Positions 33,067-41,696 of a stretch of DNA of 41,853 nucleotides are shown piece after piece. The stretch spans positions 1 through 41,853 of the forward strand of contig CAYWKM010000006.1 of NCBI GenBank assembly GCA_964459165.1. Reading direction: 5' to 3'. This DNA comes from RGIG4074 sp964459165. GTDB lineage: Bacteria; Bacillota; Clostridia; Christensenellales; Borkfalkiaceae. Within the stretch, counting starts at the first letter, position 1, and each line of letters opens with the position of its first letter. The notes under the pieces are model-generated. The model was not told the DNA's origin. It worked only from the letters and a program-made list of their open reading frames with translations, and ran no database searches. Position numbers and translations under genes: made by a program.

Positions 33067-33528
33067 CTATTCGAAATCGATCGCCTGATGGATTTTTGCC
33101 ACCTGCGTCATATTGAACTTCACCTCTTTCCCTTCGATTTCGAGCGTGACGCTGTCGCCGTCGTAAGCCTTTAAAATTCCCTCGAAAAATTTTTTCCCCT
33201 TGACGGGGCCGTATGTTTTCAGCTCCGCCCTTTCCCCCATATGACGGAGAAAATCGCGCTCCGTTTTAAAGGGTCTGTCGAGCCCGGGGCTTGACACGTT
33301 GAGCGTATAGGGAAGACCGCCCGTAGGGTCGAGCTCGTCTAAAATCGGATCGACGGCGTAATGGAATTTTTCGCAGGTATCGAGATCCACTCCGCCCTCC
33401 GTGTCGATAAAAATCGTAATGGACGGATCTCTCGTATTCTTCCATTCGATCTCCACGATTTCAATATTCATGGAATCCGCCAAGTCCGAGACGGCCCTGC
33501 GAATTTCTTCAACCGATTTCCTGTTCAT
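33067..33528 (-). CDS. rimP: Ribosome maturation factor RimP
   Basis: 153 residues from ATG 33528, preceded by a GGGGGGAG ribosome site; the frame is open to 33594 but that part lies in the leader hairpin. Helps late 30S assembly. Conserved VSSPGLDRPFKTERDF and the C-terminal Sm-like domain (KKFFEGILKAYDGDSVTLE) are clear. First gene of the nusA-infB operon. Confidence 0.94.
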   Translation of the reverse strand: MNRKSVEEIRRAVSDLADSMNIEIVEIEWKNTRDPSITIFIDTEGGVDLDTCEKFHYAVDPILDELDPTGGLPYTLNVSSPGLDRPFKTERDFLRHMGERAELKTYGPVKGKKFFEGILKAYDGDSVTLEIEGKEVKFNMTQVAKIHQAIDFE

Positions 33529-33560
33529 CCTTCCACGCTCCCCCCTGTCTACAAAATGTA

Positions 33561-33584
33561 AGAGCGACTTGAATAAGCCGCTCT
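33561..33584 (-). other. Leader hairpin upstream of rimP
   Basis: AGAGCGGC pairs with GTCGCTCT (8 bp, one G-U) around an 8-base loop, in the 5' untranslated region between the promoter and rimP. Confidence 0.5.
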
Positions 33585-33613
33585 CAATAATCATCGTTAT
33601 TAAGCACTTTTAC

Positions 33614-33642
33614 AGTATAGCAAAAAAAATCTTTTTTTGCAA
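33614..33642 (-). promoter_or_regulatory. Sigma-A promoter for the rimP-nusA-infB operon
   Basis: Minus strand: TTGCAA (33637-33642), 17-bp spacer, TATACT (33614-33619). The leader is about 80 bases. Confidence 0.8.
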
Positions 33643-33675
33643 GCATTTTTCGCTGAATTTATCAAACAATTTTTT

Positions 33676-35202
33676 TTATTCGATCGGACAGCCTTCCTTG
33701 GCGAGAGCGATAAAAATCTTCGCCGTCGCGAGCGCGTCGTCAAACGCGCGATGATGCTTGAACGTAACGCCGTAATAATCCGCTATCGTGTTCAATTTAT
33801 AATTGTTTAAACGAAGGCGTTGCTGCGCCATAAAGAGGGTGTCGTAAAGGGGATTTTTAAATACAAAATCGTTTTGTTTGCCATAGTAATTGATAAATTT
33901 CGAATCGAATCCGACGCTGTTATGCCCGACCAGGGCGCAGCCGTCGCAAAACTTATAAAAATCGGCGATTACGTCGGAAATATCGGGCGCGCCGACGAGC
34001 ATCTCGTCCGAGATCCCCGTGAGATCGATGATCTCCTGACTCAATTTTCTGTCCGCCGCCACAAAGGAGGAAAACTTCTCGACGACGACGCCATCCTTAA
34101 CCTTGACGGCTCCGATCTCGATAATCGCGTCCATTCGCCCGCCGAGACCGGTATTGTTGAGTCCGGTCGTCTCTATGTCGTACACGACGAACGTCTGCTT
34201 CTTCAAGGAATCCGGAACGTCGGTATTATCGAAAAATCCCGCCTGATTGTAATCGGCAAACGGCTCGGGAAACACCGCCTTATAGGCGGCGGGAACCTCC
34301 CTCGTCGGTTTTTCCGCAGGGACAAAATCTTCGGGATAGCTTCCGTAATTGATATACCTCGCGGTATAGCTGAGATTTTCGCGAAAGGCGGAATAGTCTC
34401 CCCGACAGACGATCCTGTCGCCGACCTGTAACGACCTCGTCTTATCGATCGTCCTCTTTTTGGTAAAATAGGTGACGCGCATTTCCGAGGTTTTATCGCT
34501 CAGCGTAAACACATAGAACAATTTCCCCGCGGAGGTCTGCTTTTCCCGAATATCCCGAATCTCTCCGCAGAGGACGAGATTTTGATTTTCTCCCTGAACG
34601 TCCGCGATATAGGTAGCGTATTTGGGAACCTCGCCCCCGTCGATCTCCTTATAATCGACTACGGGAAAGACGCGGATCGGTATTTGCGTTTCCGCAGGCG
34701 GAAGATACGGATCGGGCGCAAACGGCTGTTCCTCCCTCTCCACGGCGCAGACGTTGCCGATAAACGAGCCGCAGAAATTTTTGGATAATTCCGCGGCGAT
34801 CGTATCGAGAATATTTCCCGAGCGGAAAAGCCCCTGCTCCCGCACGCCGATCTCGATAGAAAAGACGGCTCCCCCTTCCGTCTTTTCCACCCTGATATCC
34901 TGCGGGGTGACGAAAGATCCTGCGGCGGGGAATTTTTTTCTGAGAACGGCATAAATTTTCTTCGCGATCAAATCGGCGTCGGCGACCAGCTTGGAAATTT
35001 TTACCGAAGCCTTCGTCCCTTCGGGCAAAAATTTCTCCGTCGCTTCCAGCGCAGCCGCCTCATCCGCAGGAGAATAGGTTTTGTCCGTAATCAGATGAAA
35101 TTCCGCAGACCGACGGCGTTCGTCCACTACGATCTTCGTGAGAATCGCGTTCTTCAGCCCGAAGCTCTTTCGGATTTCGCTTAAATACTCCTGCGTCCTC
35201 AT
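33676..35202 (-). CDS. PolC-derived protein: N-terminal + OB + DEDDh exonuclease, no polymerase
   Basis: 508 residues from ATG 35202 (ATGA overlap with ispG). It follows the first third of Gram-positive PolC: N-terminal domain (1-180), OB fold (about 205-290: LVLCGEIRDIREKQTSAGK), a linker (290-335), then a proofreading-type exonuclease with DIETTGL (Asp342, Glu344), HNSVGFDSKF (Asp433) and HHRAFDDA (His484, Asp489), a complete DEDDh set. The PHP domain that normally surrounds the exonuclease and the whole polymerase part are absent. It sits exactly where full-length polC (about 1430 aa) is found, between ispG and rimP. It may work as a stand-alone exonuclease or with a separate polymerase gene. 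Confidence 0.88.
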   Translation of the reverse strand: MRTQEYLSEIRKSFGLKNAILTKIVVDERRRSAEFHLITDKTYSPADEAAALEATEKFLPEGTKASVKISKLVADADLIAKKIYAVLRKKFPAAGSFVTPQDIRVEKTEGGAVFSIEIGVREQGLFRSGNILDTIAAELSKNFCGSFIGNVCAVEREEQPFAPDPYLPPAETQIPIRVFPVVDYKEIDGGEVPKYATYIADVQGENQNLVLCGEIRDIREKQTSAGKLFYVFTLSDKTSEMRVTYFTKKRTIDKTRSLQVGDRIVCRGDYSAFRENLSYTARYINYGSYPEDFVPAEKPTREVPAAYKAVFPEPFADYNQAGFFDNTDVPDSLKKQTFVVYDIETTGLNNTGLGGRMDAIIEIGAVKVKDGVVVEKFSSFVAADRKLSQEIIDLTGISDEMLVGAPDISDVIADFYKFCDGCALVGHNSVGFDSKFINYYGKQNDFVFKNPLYDTLFMAQQRLRLNNYKLNTIADYYGVTFKHHRAFDDALATAKIFIALAKEGCPIE

Positions 35203-36242
35203 TCTTCCAGGAGCCTCCCGACTTCGGCGAGAAATTCCTCTTCGGCGTTTTCCGCCCTGACCTTTTTCACGATTTCGCCCTTTCGGAAAACGACGCATTC
35301 GCCCTTGCCGCCCGCAATGCCGAGATCGCTGTCTTTGGCTTCGCCCGGTCCGTTGACGACGCAGCCCATGACGGCGATCTTTGCCTTTTTACGGATATTT
35401 TTCACTCTTTGATTGACCTTTTCGGCGAGCTCCATGCTGTTCCATTGACATCTTCCGCAGGTGGGACAGGAAACGACTTCCACGTAATCGTCCCGCATCC
35501 CGCAGGCGCGAAGAATATTTTTCGCCGCGTAAATTTCCTTTACGGGATCGTCGGTGAGCGAAACTCTTATCGTATCGCCGATTCCGTTTAATAGGAGAGA
35601 GCCGATTCCGACGCTGCTCTTGATAATCCCCATTTCCTGCGTCCCCGCCTCGGTGACGCCGAGATGAAGCGGATAGGAGCATCTTTGAGAAAGAAGGGCG
35701 TAAGCCTTCACGGTGAGGGGAACGTCGCTCGCCTTGACGGAGACGACGATATCCTCCACCCCGTATTTTTCCAAGAGTCCCACGTTACAGAGCGCGCTCT
35801 CCACCAACGCGTATTCGTTTCTTCCGTACTTTCTGAAAAATTCCGGTTCGATACTGCCCGTATTCGATCCGACTCGCACGGGAACGCCGTATTCCTTTAA
35901 GACGGAAGCCACGCTTCTTATCTTGTCCTCCCCGCCGATGTTGCCGGGATTGATGCGGATTTTATCCGCGCCGTTCTCGACGCTCTTAATCGCGAGAGCG
36001 GAAGAAAAATGGATATCCGCCACGAGGGGAATATGAATTTGCTTTTTCAGCTCCTTAAGGGAAAGGGCGTCCTCCTCGTCGAGCACGGCGACGCGGATAA
36101 TGTCGCAGCCGGCCTCCTCGAGCCGAAGAATCTGAGCGGCGCAATGGGTTACGTCGCTCGTCTTTACCGTCGTCATCGATTGTATTTTTATCGGACTGCC
36201 GCCGCCGAGGACGACGCCGCCGATGTTTACGCGTTTCGTCAT
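35199..36242 (-). CDS. ispG: 4-hydroxy-3-methylbut-2-en-1-yl diphosphate synthase
   Basis: MEP-pathway [4Fe-4S] enzyme making HMBPP for isoprenoids. 347 residues. TIM-barrel part has IKIQSMTTVKTSDV and PLVADIHF; the cluster cysteines are in SCPTCGRCQ and MGCVVNGPGEAKDSDLGIAGG. Starts 14 bases after nrdR and overlaps the PolC-like gene. Confidence 0.97.
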   Translation of the reverse strand: MTKRVNIGGVVLGGGSPIKIQSMTTVKTSDVTHCAAQILRLEEAGCDIIRVAVLDEEDALSLKELKKQIHIPLVADIHFSSALAIKSVENGADKIRINPGNIGGEDKIRSVASVLKEYGVPVRVGSNTGSIEPEFFRKYGRNEYALVESALCNVGLLEKYGVEDIVVSVKASDVPLTVKAYALLSQRCSYPLHLGVTEAGTQEMGIIKSSVGIGSLLLNGIGDTIRVSLTDDPVKEIYAAKNILRACGMRDDYVEVVSCPTCGRCQWNSMELAEKVNQRVKNIRKKAKIAVMGCVVNGPGEAKDSDLGIAGGKGECVVFRKGEIVKKVRAENAEEEFLAEVGRLLEE

Positions 36243-36256
36243 AACAGAGCTCCGAA

Positions 36257-36715
36257 TTACTTCTTGCCGTCCATCATGCTCTGAAGCTCCGCCATAAAGG
36301 AGGAGATATCTTTAAAGGAACGATAGACCGAAGCGTAGCGAACGTACGCCACCTCGTCGATTTCCTTTAAGCCTTTCATGACCATTTCCCCGATCTTTTT
36401 AGACGTGACCTCCTGCTCCATGCTGTTATAGACCGCCTTCGTTACCTCGTCGACCAGCGCGTCGATCTTTTCCATAGAGACGGGTCTTTTTTCGGCGGAT
36501 TTGATGATTCCTTTCTTGATCTTTTCCTTGTCGAACGCCTGTCTCGTGCCGTTCGATTTTACGACGAGGATGGGCGAGCTCTCGATGGTTTCATACGTCG
36601 TAAAGCGTTTTCCGCAATTGGAGCATTCGCGGCGGCGTCTGATCGCCTTATCCTCATCGGCGGAACGGGAGTCGATCACTTTGCTTTCGGTGCAACCGCA
36701 ATAGATACATTTCAT
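36257..36715 (-). CDS. nrdR: Transcriptional repressor NrdR
   Basis: Represses ribonucleotide reductase genes by sensing dATP/ATP. 152 residues: zinc ribbon (MKCIYCGC, CSNCGKRFTTYE) then ATP-cone (VKSNGTRQAFDKEKIKKGI). No ribonucleotide reductase gene is in the window. First gene before ispG and the PolC-like gene. Confidence 0.97.
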   Translation of the reverse strand: MKCIYCGCTESKVIDSRSADEDKAIRRRRECSNCGKRFTTYETIESSPILVVKSNGTRQAFDKEKIKKGIIKSAEKRPVSMEKIDALVDEVTKAVYNSMEQEVTSKKIGEMVMKGLKEIDEVAYVRYASVYRSFKDISSFMAELQSMMDGKK

Positions 36716-36752
36716 AATGGCACTTACCCCTCAATATAGTTTTACGTTTTCT

Positions 36753-36781
36753 ATCATACCACAATTTTTTGCGGTTGTAAA
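36753..36781 (-). promoter_or_regulatory. Promoter for nrdR-ispG-PolC-like
   Basis: Minus strand: TTTACA (36776-36781), 17-bp spacer, TATGAT (36753-36758). Confidence 0.65.
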
Positions 36782-36891
36782 CAATTTTATTTGACTTTTA
36801 TCCGCATAAAAATACGTTCGCAAAGAGCGACGGCGGTCTTTTCGCGTCTTTCCAAACGGATTTTATTTTTAAGGGTTTTTTTTAAAAGTCA

Positions 36892-36920
36892 TTGACACAA
36901 ATTAAAAAGTATAGTAAAAT
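36892..36920 (+). promoter_or_regulatory. Sigma-A promoter for GH43 copy 1
   Basis: TTGACA (36892-36897), 17-bp spacer, TAAAAT (36915-36920). Confidence 0.8.
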
Positions 36921-36951
36921 ATAAGAGCATAAAAACGATAGGCGGTAAAAA

Positions 36952-37947
36952 ATGGCAAGCTATAACAGTCCTTTGGCGATGCAGCAAGCGGACCCTTTTG
37001 TATTGAAACATAACGAAAAATATTACTTTACGGCAACCTTTCCCAATTACGATAAAATCGAACTCAAATGCGTGGATAAACTAAACGACGTCGAAAACGC
37101 GACGGCAAGATGTATCTGGGTGAAGCACGAAACGGGACCGATGTCCGGCTTCGTTTGGGCGCCCGAAATTCATTACCTCATGGGCAAATGGGTCATCTAT
37201 TTTGCGGCGAGCAGGGAAGACGCCATCTGGGAGCTGCGCCCTTATGCGCTCGTCTGCAAAGGAGACGATCCCATGAAAGACGAATGGGAAGAAGCCGGTC
37301 AAATGCAGGCGGCGGAAGACGATCCTTACTCCTTTAAAGATTTTTCTCTCGATATGACCGTCTTTGAAAACAAGGGAAAATGGTATACCGTATGGGCGGA
37401 AAAGGTGAGAGGCAGATTCGGCATTTCCAACCTTTACATCGCCGAGCTCGAAACGCCCACGAAATTGAAAACCATTCAGGTGCTTCTGACCACGCCCGAT
37501 TACGATTGGGAAAGAATCGATTTTTGGGTAAACGAGGGTCCTGCGGCTCTCCATCATAACGGAAAAATCTTTTTGACCTTCTCCGCCTCCGCCACGGGAG
37601 CCATGTATTGCATGGGTATGCTTTCCGCGAGCGAAGAAGACAATCTCCTCGATCCCACTTCGTGGGAAAAAAAGAACGAGCCCGTGCTCACCACGAACGG
37701 CGAGCTGAAAGTGTTCGGACCCGGGCATAACTGCTTCGTAGAGGGCGAAGAGGGCGAGGATCTTTGCCTGCTCCATTTCAGAAATTACGAAAAAATCACG
37801 GGAGATCCTCTCCTCGATCACAACAGACACGCGCACGTTCTCAAAGTGAAGTACGACGAAAACGACGAGCCGACGTTTATCCTCGATAAGGACGAGCTTT
37901 ACACCGTTCCCGTACGCAACGAATTCCAAAAGGGAATCAACGATTAA
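36952..37947 (+). CDS. Glycoside hydrolase family 43-type protein, copy 1
   Basis: 331 residues, five-bladed beta-propeller pattern of GH43 (arabinofuranosidases, xylosidases). Likely catalytic base Asp in QQADPFVLKHNEKYYFTA, WAPEIHYLMGKWVIYFAA, pKa-modulating Asp in SLDMTVFENKGKWYTVW, general acid Glu in WVNEGPAALHHNGKIF, and the family His in FGPGHNCFVEG. No signal peptide, so it should act in the cytoplasm on imported oligosaccharides. Ends EFQKGIND, a tail shared by all three copies. No transporter or sugar kinase lies nearby. Exact substrate unknown; alpha-L-arabinofuranosidase activity is the best guess. Confidence 0.85.
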   Translation: MASYNSPLAMQQADPFVLKHNEKYYFTATFPNYDKIELKCVDKLNDVENATARCIWVKHETGPMSGFVWAPEIHYLMGKWVIYFAASREDAIWELRPYALVCKGDDPMKDEWEEAGQMQAAEDDPYSFKDFSLDMTVFENKGKWYTVWAEKVRGRFGISNLYIAELETPTKLKTIQVLLTTPDYDWERIDFWVNEGPAALHHNGKIFLTFSASATGAMYCMGMLSASEEDNLLDPTSWEKKNEPVLTTNGELKVFGPGHNCFVEGEEGEDLCLLHFRNYEKITGDPLLDHNRHAHVLKVKYDENDEPTFILDKDELYTVPVRNEFQKGIND

Positions 37948-37966
37948 AGAGTTCTACGCGCAAAAA

Positions 37967-38010
37967 AAATAAATTCGCTCCGACGTTCGGAACGGACTTT
38001 ATTTTATTGA
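37967..38010 (+). terminator. Terminator candidate after GH43 copy 1
   Basis: AAATAAA/TTTATTT outer arms and TCCGA/TCGGA inner stem (37967-38004), followed by TTATTG. The internal loop weakens it. Confidence 0.45.
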
Positions 38011-38057
38011 AGAAGAAAAAATATTAAAAAAATATTTAATGATAAGAGGTAAAAAAA

Positions 38058-39053
38058 ATGATACGTTACAACAGTCCCCTGGTTCTGCAAAGAGCCGATC
38101 CTTACATTCTCAAACACAACGGTAAATATTATTTTACGGCGACTTGCCCCGACTATGACAAGATCGAACTGAAATGCTCGGATACGATCAACGGTCTCAC
38201 TTGGGCGGAGCCTAAAATCGTTTGGGTAAAACACGCTTGGGGCGTCATGGCTTCCCATATTTGGGCGCCCGAGCTGCATTTTATCATGGGCAGATGGGTC
38301 ATTTACTTCTCCGCGGGCGAAAATCCCGATATGTGGAGAATCAAACCTTTTACTCTGATCTGCGACAGCGACGATCCCATGACCGGACGCTGGATGGAAG
38401 GCGGAAGAATGATTCCCACGGTCAACGACCCCTATTCCTTCATGGATTTCTCTCTCGATATGACCGTCTTTGAAAATAAAGGAAAATGGTACACCATTTG
38501 GGCTCAGAAGTCGGGAGCGAACTTCGATATTTCCGATCTCTACATAGCCGAGCTCGAATCCCCCACCAAGTTAAAAACGGCGAGAAGGCTTTTATCCACG
38601 CCCGATTACGATTGGGAGAGAGTCGGCTTTTGGGTCAACGAGGCTCCGTCCGTACTGCGGCATAACGGAAAGATTTTTGTCACTTATTCCGCTTCGGCCA
38701 CGGGAGCCATGTATTGCATGGGCATGTTGATCAGCGATGAAAACGCGGATCTCCTTGACAGGAACTCTTGGAAAAAGAGAACCAAACCCGTCCTCGCCAC
38801 CGACGCAGATCTCAAGGTGTTCGGTCCCGGACACAATACCTTTGTAGAAGGAGACGAAGGCGAGCTTCTCTGCGTCGTTCATTTCAGAGATTACGAAAAG
38901 ATCAAAGGCGATCCTCTCGACGATCACAACCGGCACGCGCACGTCATACGCGTCGAATTCGATGAGAACGACGAGCCCGTGTTCAACTTAAAGAGGGAAG
39001 ATCTTTACAACCTTGCCGCCATCAACGAAGTACAAAAAGGTATTAACGATTAA
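38058..39053 (+). CDS. Glycoside hydrolase family 43-type protein, copy 2
   Basis: 331 residues, same blade motifs as copy 1 in the same order: RADPYILKHNGKYYFTAT, HIWAPELHFIMGRWVIYF, SLDMTVFENKGKWYTIW, FGPGHNTFVEG, and tail EVQKGIND. The general-acid segment reads NEAPSVLRHNGK: Glu is kept but the neighbouring Gly of the other copies is Ala, which may alter the active site. The upstream region has no convincing sigma-A promoter (AT-rich, TTGAAG near 38007), so it may partly depend on read-through from copy 1. Confidence 0.85.
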   Translation: MIRYNSPLVLQRADPYILKHNGKYYFTATCPDYDKIELKCSDTINGLTWAEPKIVWVKHAWGVMASHIWAPELHFIMGRWVIYFSAGENPDMWRIKPFTLICDSDDPMTGRWMEGGRMIPTVNDPYSFMDFSLDMTVFENKGKWYTIWAQKSGANFDISDLYIAELESPTKLKTARRLLSTPDYDWERVGFWVNEAPSVLRHNGKIFVTYSASATGAMYCMGMLISDENADLLDRNSWKKRTKPVLATDADLKVFGPGHNTFVEGDEGELLCVVHFRDYEKIKGDPLDDHNRHAHVIRVEFDENDEPVFNLKREDLYNLAAINEVQKGIND

Positions 39054-39092
39054 AGATTCGTTTTGAGCGTAAAAAACATATTTTGAATAAAT

Positions 39093-39131
39093 AATATCGG
39101 AATGAGCAGCATGTTTATTCCGATATTTTCA
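39093..39131 (+). terminator. Strong terminator after GH43 copy 2
   Basis: Perfect 11-bp stem (39093-39103 with 39117-39127) around a 13-base loop, followed by TTTTC and more T-runs. Confidence 0.85.
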
Positions 39132-39154
39132 ATTCTATTATTTTTTTGAATTTA

Positions 39155-39183
39155 TTGACTTTTTATAAAAAGGCGAATAAAAT
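39155..39183 (+). promoter_or_regulatory. Sigma-A promoter for GH43 copy 3
   Basis: TTGACT (39155-39160), 17-bp spacer, TAAAAT (39178-39183), right after the copy 2 terminator. Confidence 0.8.
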
Positions 39184-39219
39184 ATCAACGTATCAAACGG
39201 ATACAGAGGTTTTTTATCT

Positions 39220-40212
39220 ATGACGACATACAACAGTCCCTTGGCTTTGCAGAGGGCGGATCCTTACATTTTAAAATACAAGGGAAAGTATTATTTTACG
39301 GCGACCTGTCCCCGCTATGACAGAATTGAAATCCGTTGCGCGGATACGATTAACGGCATCACGACCGCTCAGGCGAGAATTCTATGGACGAAACACGAAA
39401 AAGGCGCGATGTCCTCCAACATTTGGGCTCCGGAAATTCACCGCATCATGGGAAAATGGGTCGTCTATTTTGCCGCAGGCGCGGACAATCCCTCGCAAAT
39501 AAGACCTTATACGCTGATTTGCGAAGGCGACGATCCCATGACGGACAGCTGGAAAGAGGGCGGAAAAATGCGCGCCGCAAAAGGCGACCCCTATTCGTTC
39601 AAAGACTTTTCGCTCGACATGACCGTCTTCGAAAATAAGGGGAGATGGTACGTCGTATGGGCGCAGAAATCCGGCAGGCGTTTCGATATATCCGATCTTT
39701 ACATCGCCGAGCTCTCCACTCCCACAAAATTGAAGACCGTGAGAAGACTTTTGACGACGCCCGACTTCGATTGGGAGAGGGTTGGTTTTTGGGTAAACGA
39801 GGGCCCCTCCGTCCTTCATCATAACGGCAGGATCTTTTTAACCTATTCCGCATCGGCTACGGGCGATATGTACTGCATGGGCATGATGTCCGTGGACGAA
39901 GATCAGGATATTCTCAATCGGAATAATTGGACGAAACGAACCGAACCTGTTTTCAAAAGCGATCCGTCTCTCAGGGTGTTCGGTCCCGGGCACAACTCCT
40001 TTACCCAAGGAGAAGAGGGGGAAACGCTCTGCGTTCTCCATTTCAGGGATTACGCCAGGATCAAAGGCGATCCTCTCTCCGACCATAACAGACACGCGCA
40101 CGTGATGAAAGTGACCTTCGACGAAAACGACGAACCGGTATTCGCCTTAAAAAAGGAAGATCTTTATAACCGCTCCGTAACGGACGAGGTTCAAAAAGGC
40201 GTCAACGATTGA
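39220..40212 (+). CDS. Glycoside hydrolase family 43-type protein, copy 3
   Basis: 330 residues. All key segments present: QRADPYILKYKGKYYFTAT, NIWAPEIHRIMGKWVVYFAA, SLDMTVFENKGRWYVVW, WVNEGPSVLHHNGRIF, FGPGHNSFTQG, tail EVQKGVND. By eye it is closer to copy 2 than to copy 1. Own promoter and terminators on both sides show it is an independent transcription unit, so the copies may be expressed under different conditions. Cytoplasmic by lack of signal peptide. Confidence 0.85.
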   Translation: MTTYNSPLALQRADPYILKYKGKYYFTATCPRYDRIEIRCADTINGITTAQARILWTKHEKGAMSSNIWAPEIHRIMGKWVVYFAAGADNPSQIRPYTLICEGDDPMTDSWKEGGKMRAAKGDPYSFKDFSLDMTVFENKGRWYVVWAQKSGRRFDISDLYIAELSTPTKLKTVRRLLTTPDFDWERVGFWVNEGPSVLHHNGRIFLTYSASATGDMYCMGMMSVDEDQDILNRNNWTKRTEPVFKSDPSLRVFGPGHNSFTQGEEGETLCVLHFRDYARIKGDPLSDHNRHAHVMKVTFDENDEPVFALKKEDLYNRSVTDEVQKGVND

Positions 40213-40274
40213 CGGCGAATCAAGGCGAACCCGCTCCTTTCGTAAAGGATTAAGAAACATTTCGTCTGATTTTA

Positions 40275-40318
40275 AAAAAGCTCCCTCGCTTTTAAAAGCA
40301 AAGGGAGCTCCTTTTATC
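40275..40318. terminator. Bidirectional terminator between GH43 copy 3 and the DUF1540 gene
   Basis: AGCTCCCT/AGGGAGCT arms (40279-40286, 40302-40309) enclosing GCTTTTAAAAGC. T-rich tail on both strands. Confidence 0.85.
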
Positions 40319-40327
40319 TTACGATTT

Positions 40328-40480
40328 TCAGTCTCTCTTCGAATAGCTGTCGCAGCAGGTACAGGAAGCGCCGCATCCGCAGCCGACGTGAATTTTGTCG
40401 AGCGTACAGGAAATGCCGTGCAAATTGTAACGGCATTCTTCTACTTCGCATCCGACGCCGGAATTTGTATTTTGTTCCAT
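40328..40480 (-). CDS. DUF1540 domain mini-protein
   Basis: 50 residues from ATG 40480 (GGAGG ribosome site 8 bases before); the frame is open to 40513 but that start is unsupported. Cysteines follow the DUF1540 pattern CEVEECRYN, ISCTLDKIHV, then CGCGASCTCC. Likely binds metal. Members are common in spore-forming Clostridia; function not established. Confidence 0.88.
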   Translation of the reverse strand: MEQNTNSGVGCEVEECRYNLHGISCTLDKIHVGCGCGASCTCCDSYSKRD

Positions 40481-40538
40481 ATTGAAAACCTCCGATAAAA
40501 ACAGTTTCGTCAAAGGAGACTATTTTTATTCTTCCTTA

Positions 40539-40567
40539 TTGACTTTTGGAGAAATATTTTGTAAAAT
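40539..40567 (+). promoter_or_regulatory. Sigma-A promoter for rplI-niaR
   Basis: TTGACT (40539-40544), 17-bp spacer, TAAAAT (40562-40567). Confidence 0.82.
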
Positions 40568-40594
40568 AGAAGAAAAGGACAGGAGATTTAACGC

Positions 40595-41041
40595 ATGAAA
40601 GTGATTTTAAAAGCCGACGTGAAGGGTTCCGGTAAAAAAGGCGAAATTATAGAAGTTTCGGACGGATATGCAAAAAACTATCTTTTAAAAAAGAAGCTCG
40701 CGGAGATCGCCACAGAAGCGGGCGTCAACGAGATAAAGCAGAAGAAGGCCGCCGAGGCTTTCCGCAAAGCGGAAGAGGTAAAAGCCATACAGCAAATGGC
40801 AAACGAGATAAAAGGAAAGAGCGTAAACCTCTCCGTCAAAGTGGGAGAAAACGGAAAAGTATTCGGAAGCGTCACTTCCGCGCAAATCGCAGCCGAGCTC
40901 TCCGCCATGGGCTACGATGTAGACAAGAAGAAGATCCTGCTCGATTCCGCGATCAAGACGGTGGGAACGACCGAAGTAAAAATCCGTTTGATGGAAAATA
41001 TCGAGACGAAAGTTTTCGTAACCGTTTCCGAGAGCAAATAA
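40595..41041 (+). CDS. rplI: 50S ribosomal protein L9
   Basis: 148 residues. N-domain MKVILKADVKGSGKKGEIIEV-type start with DGYAKNYLLKKKLA, a long connecting helix (about 40-75) and C-domain (NGKVFGSVTSAQIAAEL). Usual partner dnaB/gdpP is not adjacent; niaR follows 29 bases later. Ribosome site AGGAG. Confidence 0.97.
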   Translation: MKVILKADVKGSGKKGEIIEVSDGYAKNYLLKKKLAEIATEAGVNEIKQKKAAEAFRKAEEVKAIQQMANEIKGKSVNLSVKVGENGKVFGSVTSAQIAAELSAMGYDVDKKKILLDSAIKTVGTTEVKIRLMENIETKVFVTVSESK

Positions 41042-41070
41042 TTTTTCATGCGCAAAGAGGGAAAGAAAAC

Positions 41071-41625
41071 ATGAACGGCGAAGAACGCAGAGAAAAAATA
41101 CTGCAAACATTACAAACGAACGCGCAGCCGATATCGGGATTCGCTCTCGCCAAAAAATTTGCCGTCAGTCGTCAGGTCATCGTTCAGGACGTCGCGCTTT
41201 TAAGGGCAAAAGACGTCGATATCTATTCCACAAACCGCGGATACGTCCTGCGAACGCGAAAGATAAACGCGCGAATCTTTAAGGTACGGCACACGGACGA
41301 GGAAGTCGAAAAGGAGCTCAACCTCATCGTCGATATGGGCGGCAGAATCAAAGACGTATTCGTATACCACCGCGTTTACGGCGTGATACGCACCGAGATG
41401 AATATACGATCGCGCCTCGACGTAAGCAATTATATATCCGCTTTACAGGCGGGGTGTTCGGGTTTTTTAAAAAACGTAACCTCCGGCTATCATTATCATA
41501 CGGTGGAGGCGGAAGACGAGGAGACGCTCGATCTCATTCAAAATAAGCTCGACGAATGCGGATTCCTCGCAAAGCTTCAAGAGTACGAACCGGTAGATTT
41601 TTCTTCGCCGCAACAACAAGAGTAA
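41071..41625 (+). CDS. niaR: NAD-biosynthesis transcriptional repressor NiaR
   Basis: 184 residues: HTH_11 domain (GFALAKKFAVSRQVIVQDVA) then the 3H domain with conserved histidines in FKVRHTDEEVEKEL, VFVYHRVYG and YHYHTVEAED. NiaR represses NAD de novo and niacin-uptake genes when nicotinate is present. None of those genes is in the window. Confidence 0.93.
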   Translation: MNGEERREKILQTLQTNAQPISGFALAKKFAVSRQVIVQDVALLRAKDVDIYSTNRGYVLRTRKINARIFKVRHTDEEVEKELNLIVDMGGRIKDVFVYHRVYGVIRTEMNIRSRLDVSNYISALQAGCSGFLKNVTSGYHYHTVEAEDEETLDLIQNKLDECGFLAKLQEYEPVDFSSPQQQE

Positions 41626-41696
41626 AAAACAAGGACGCTTTCGATTACCATAGTTCCCATAGGGAATTTATAGGTAAAAAAAGGTATAGAAAATAA

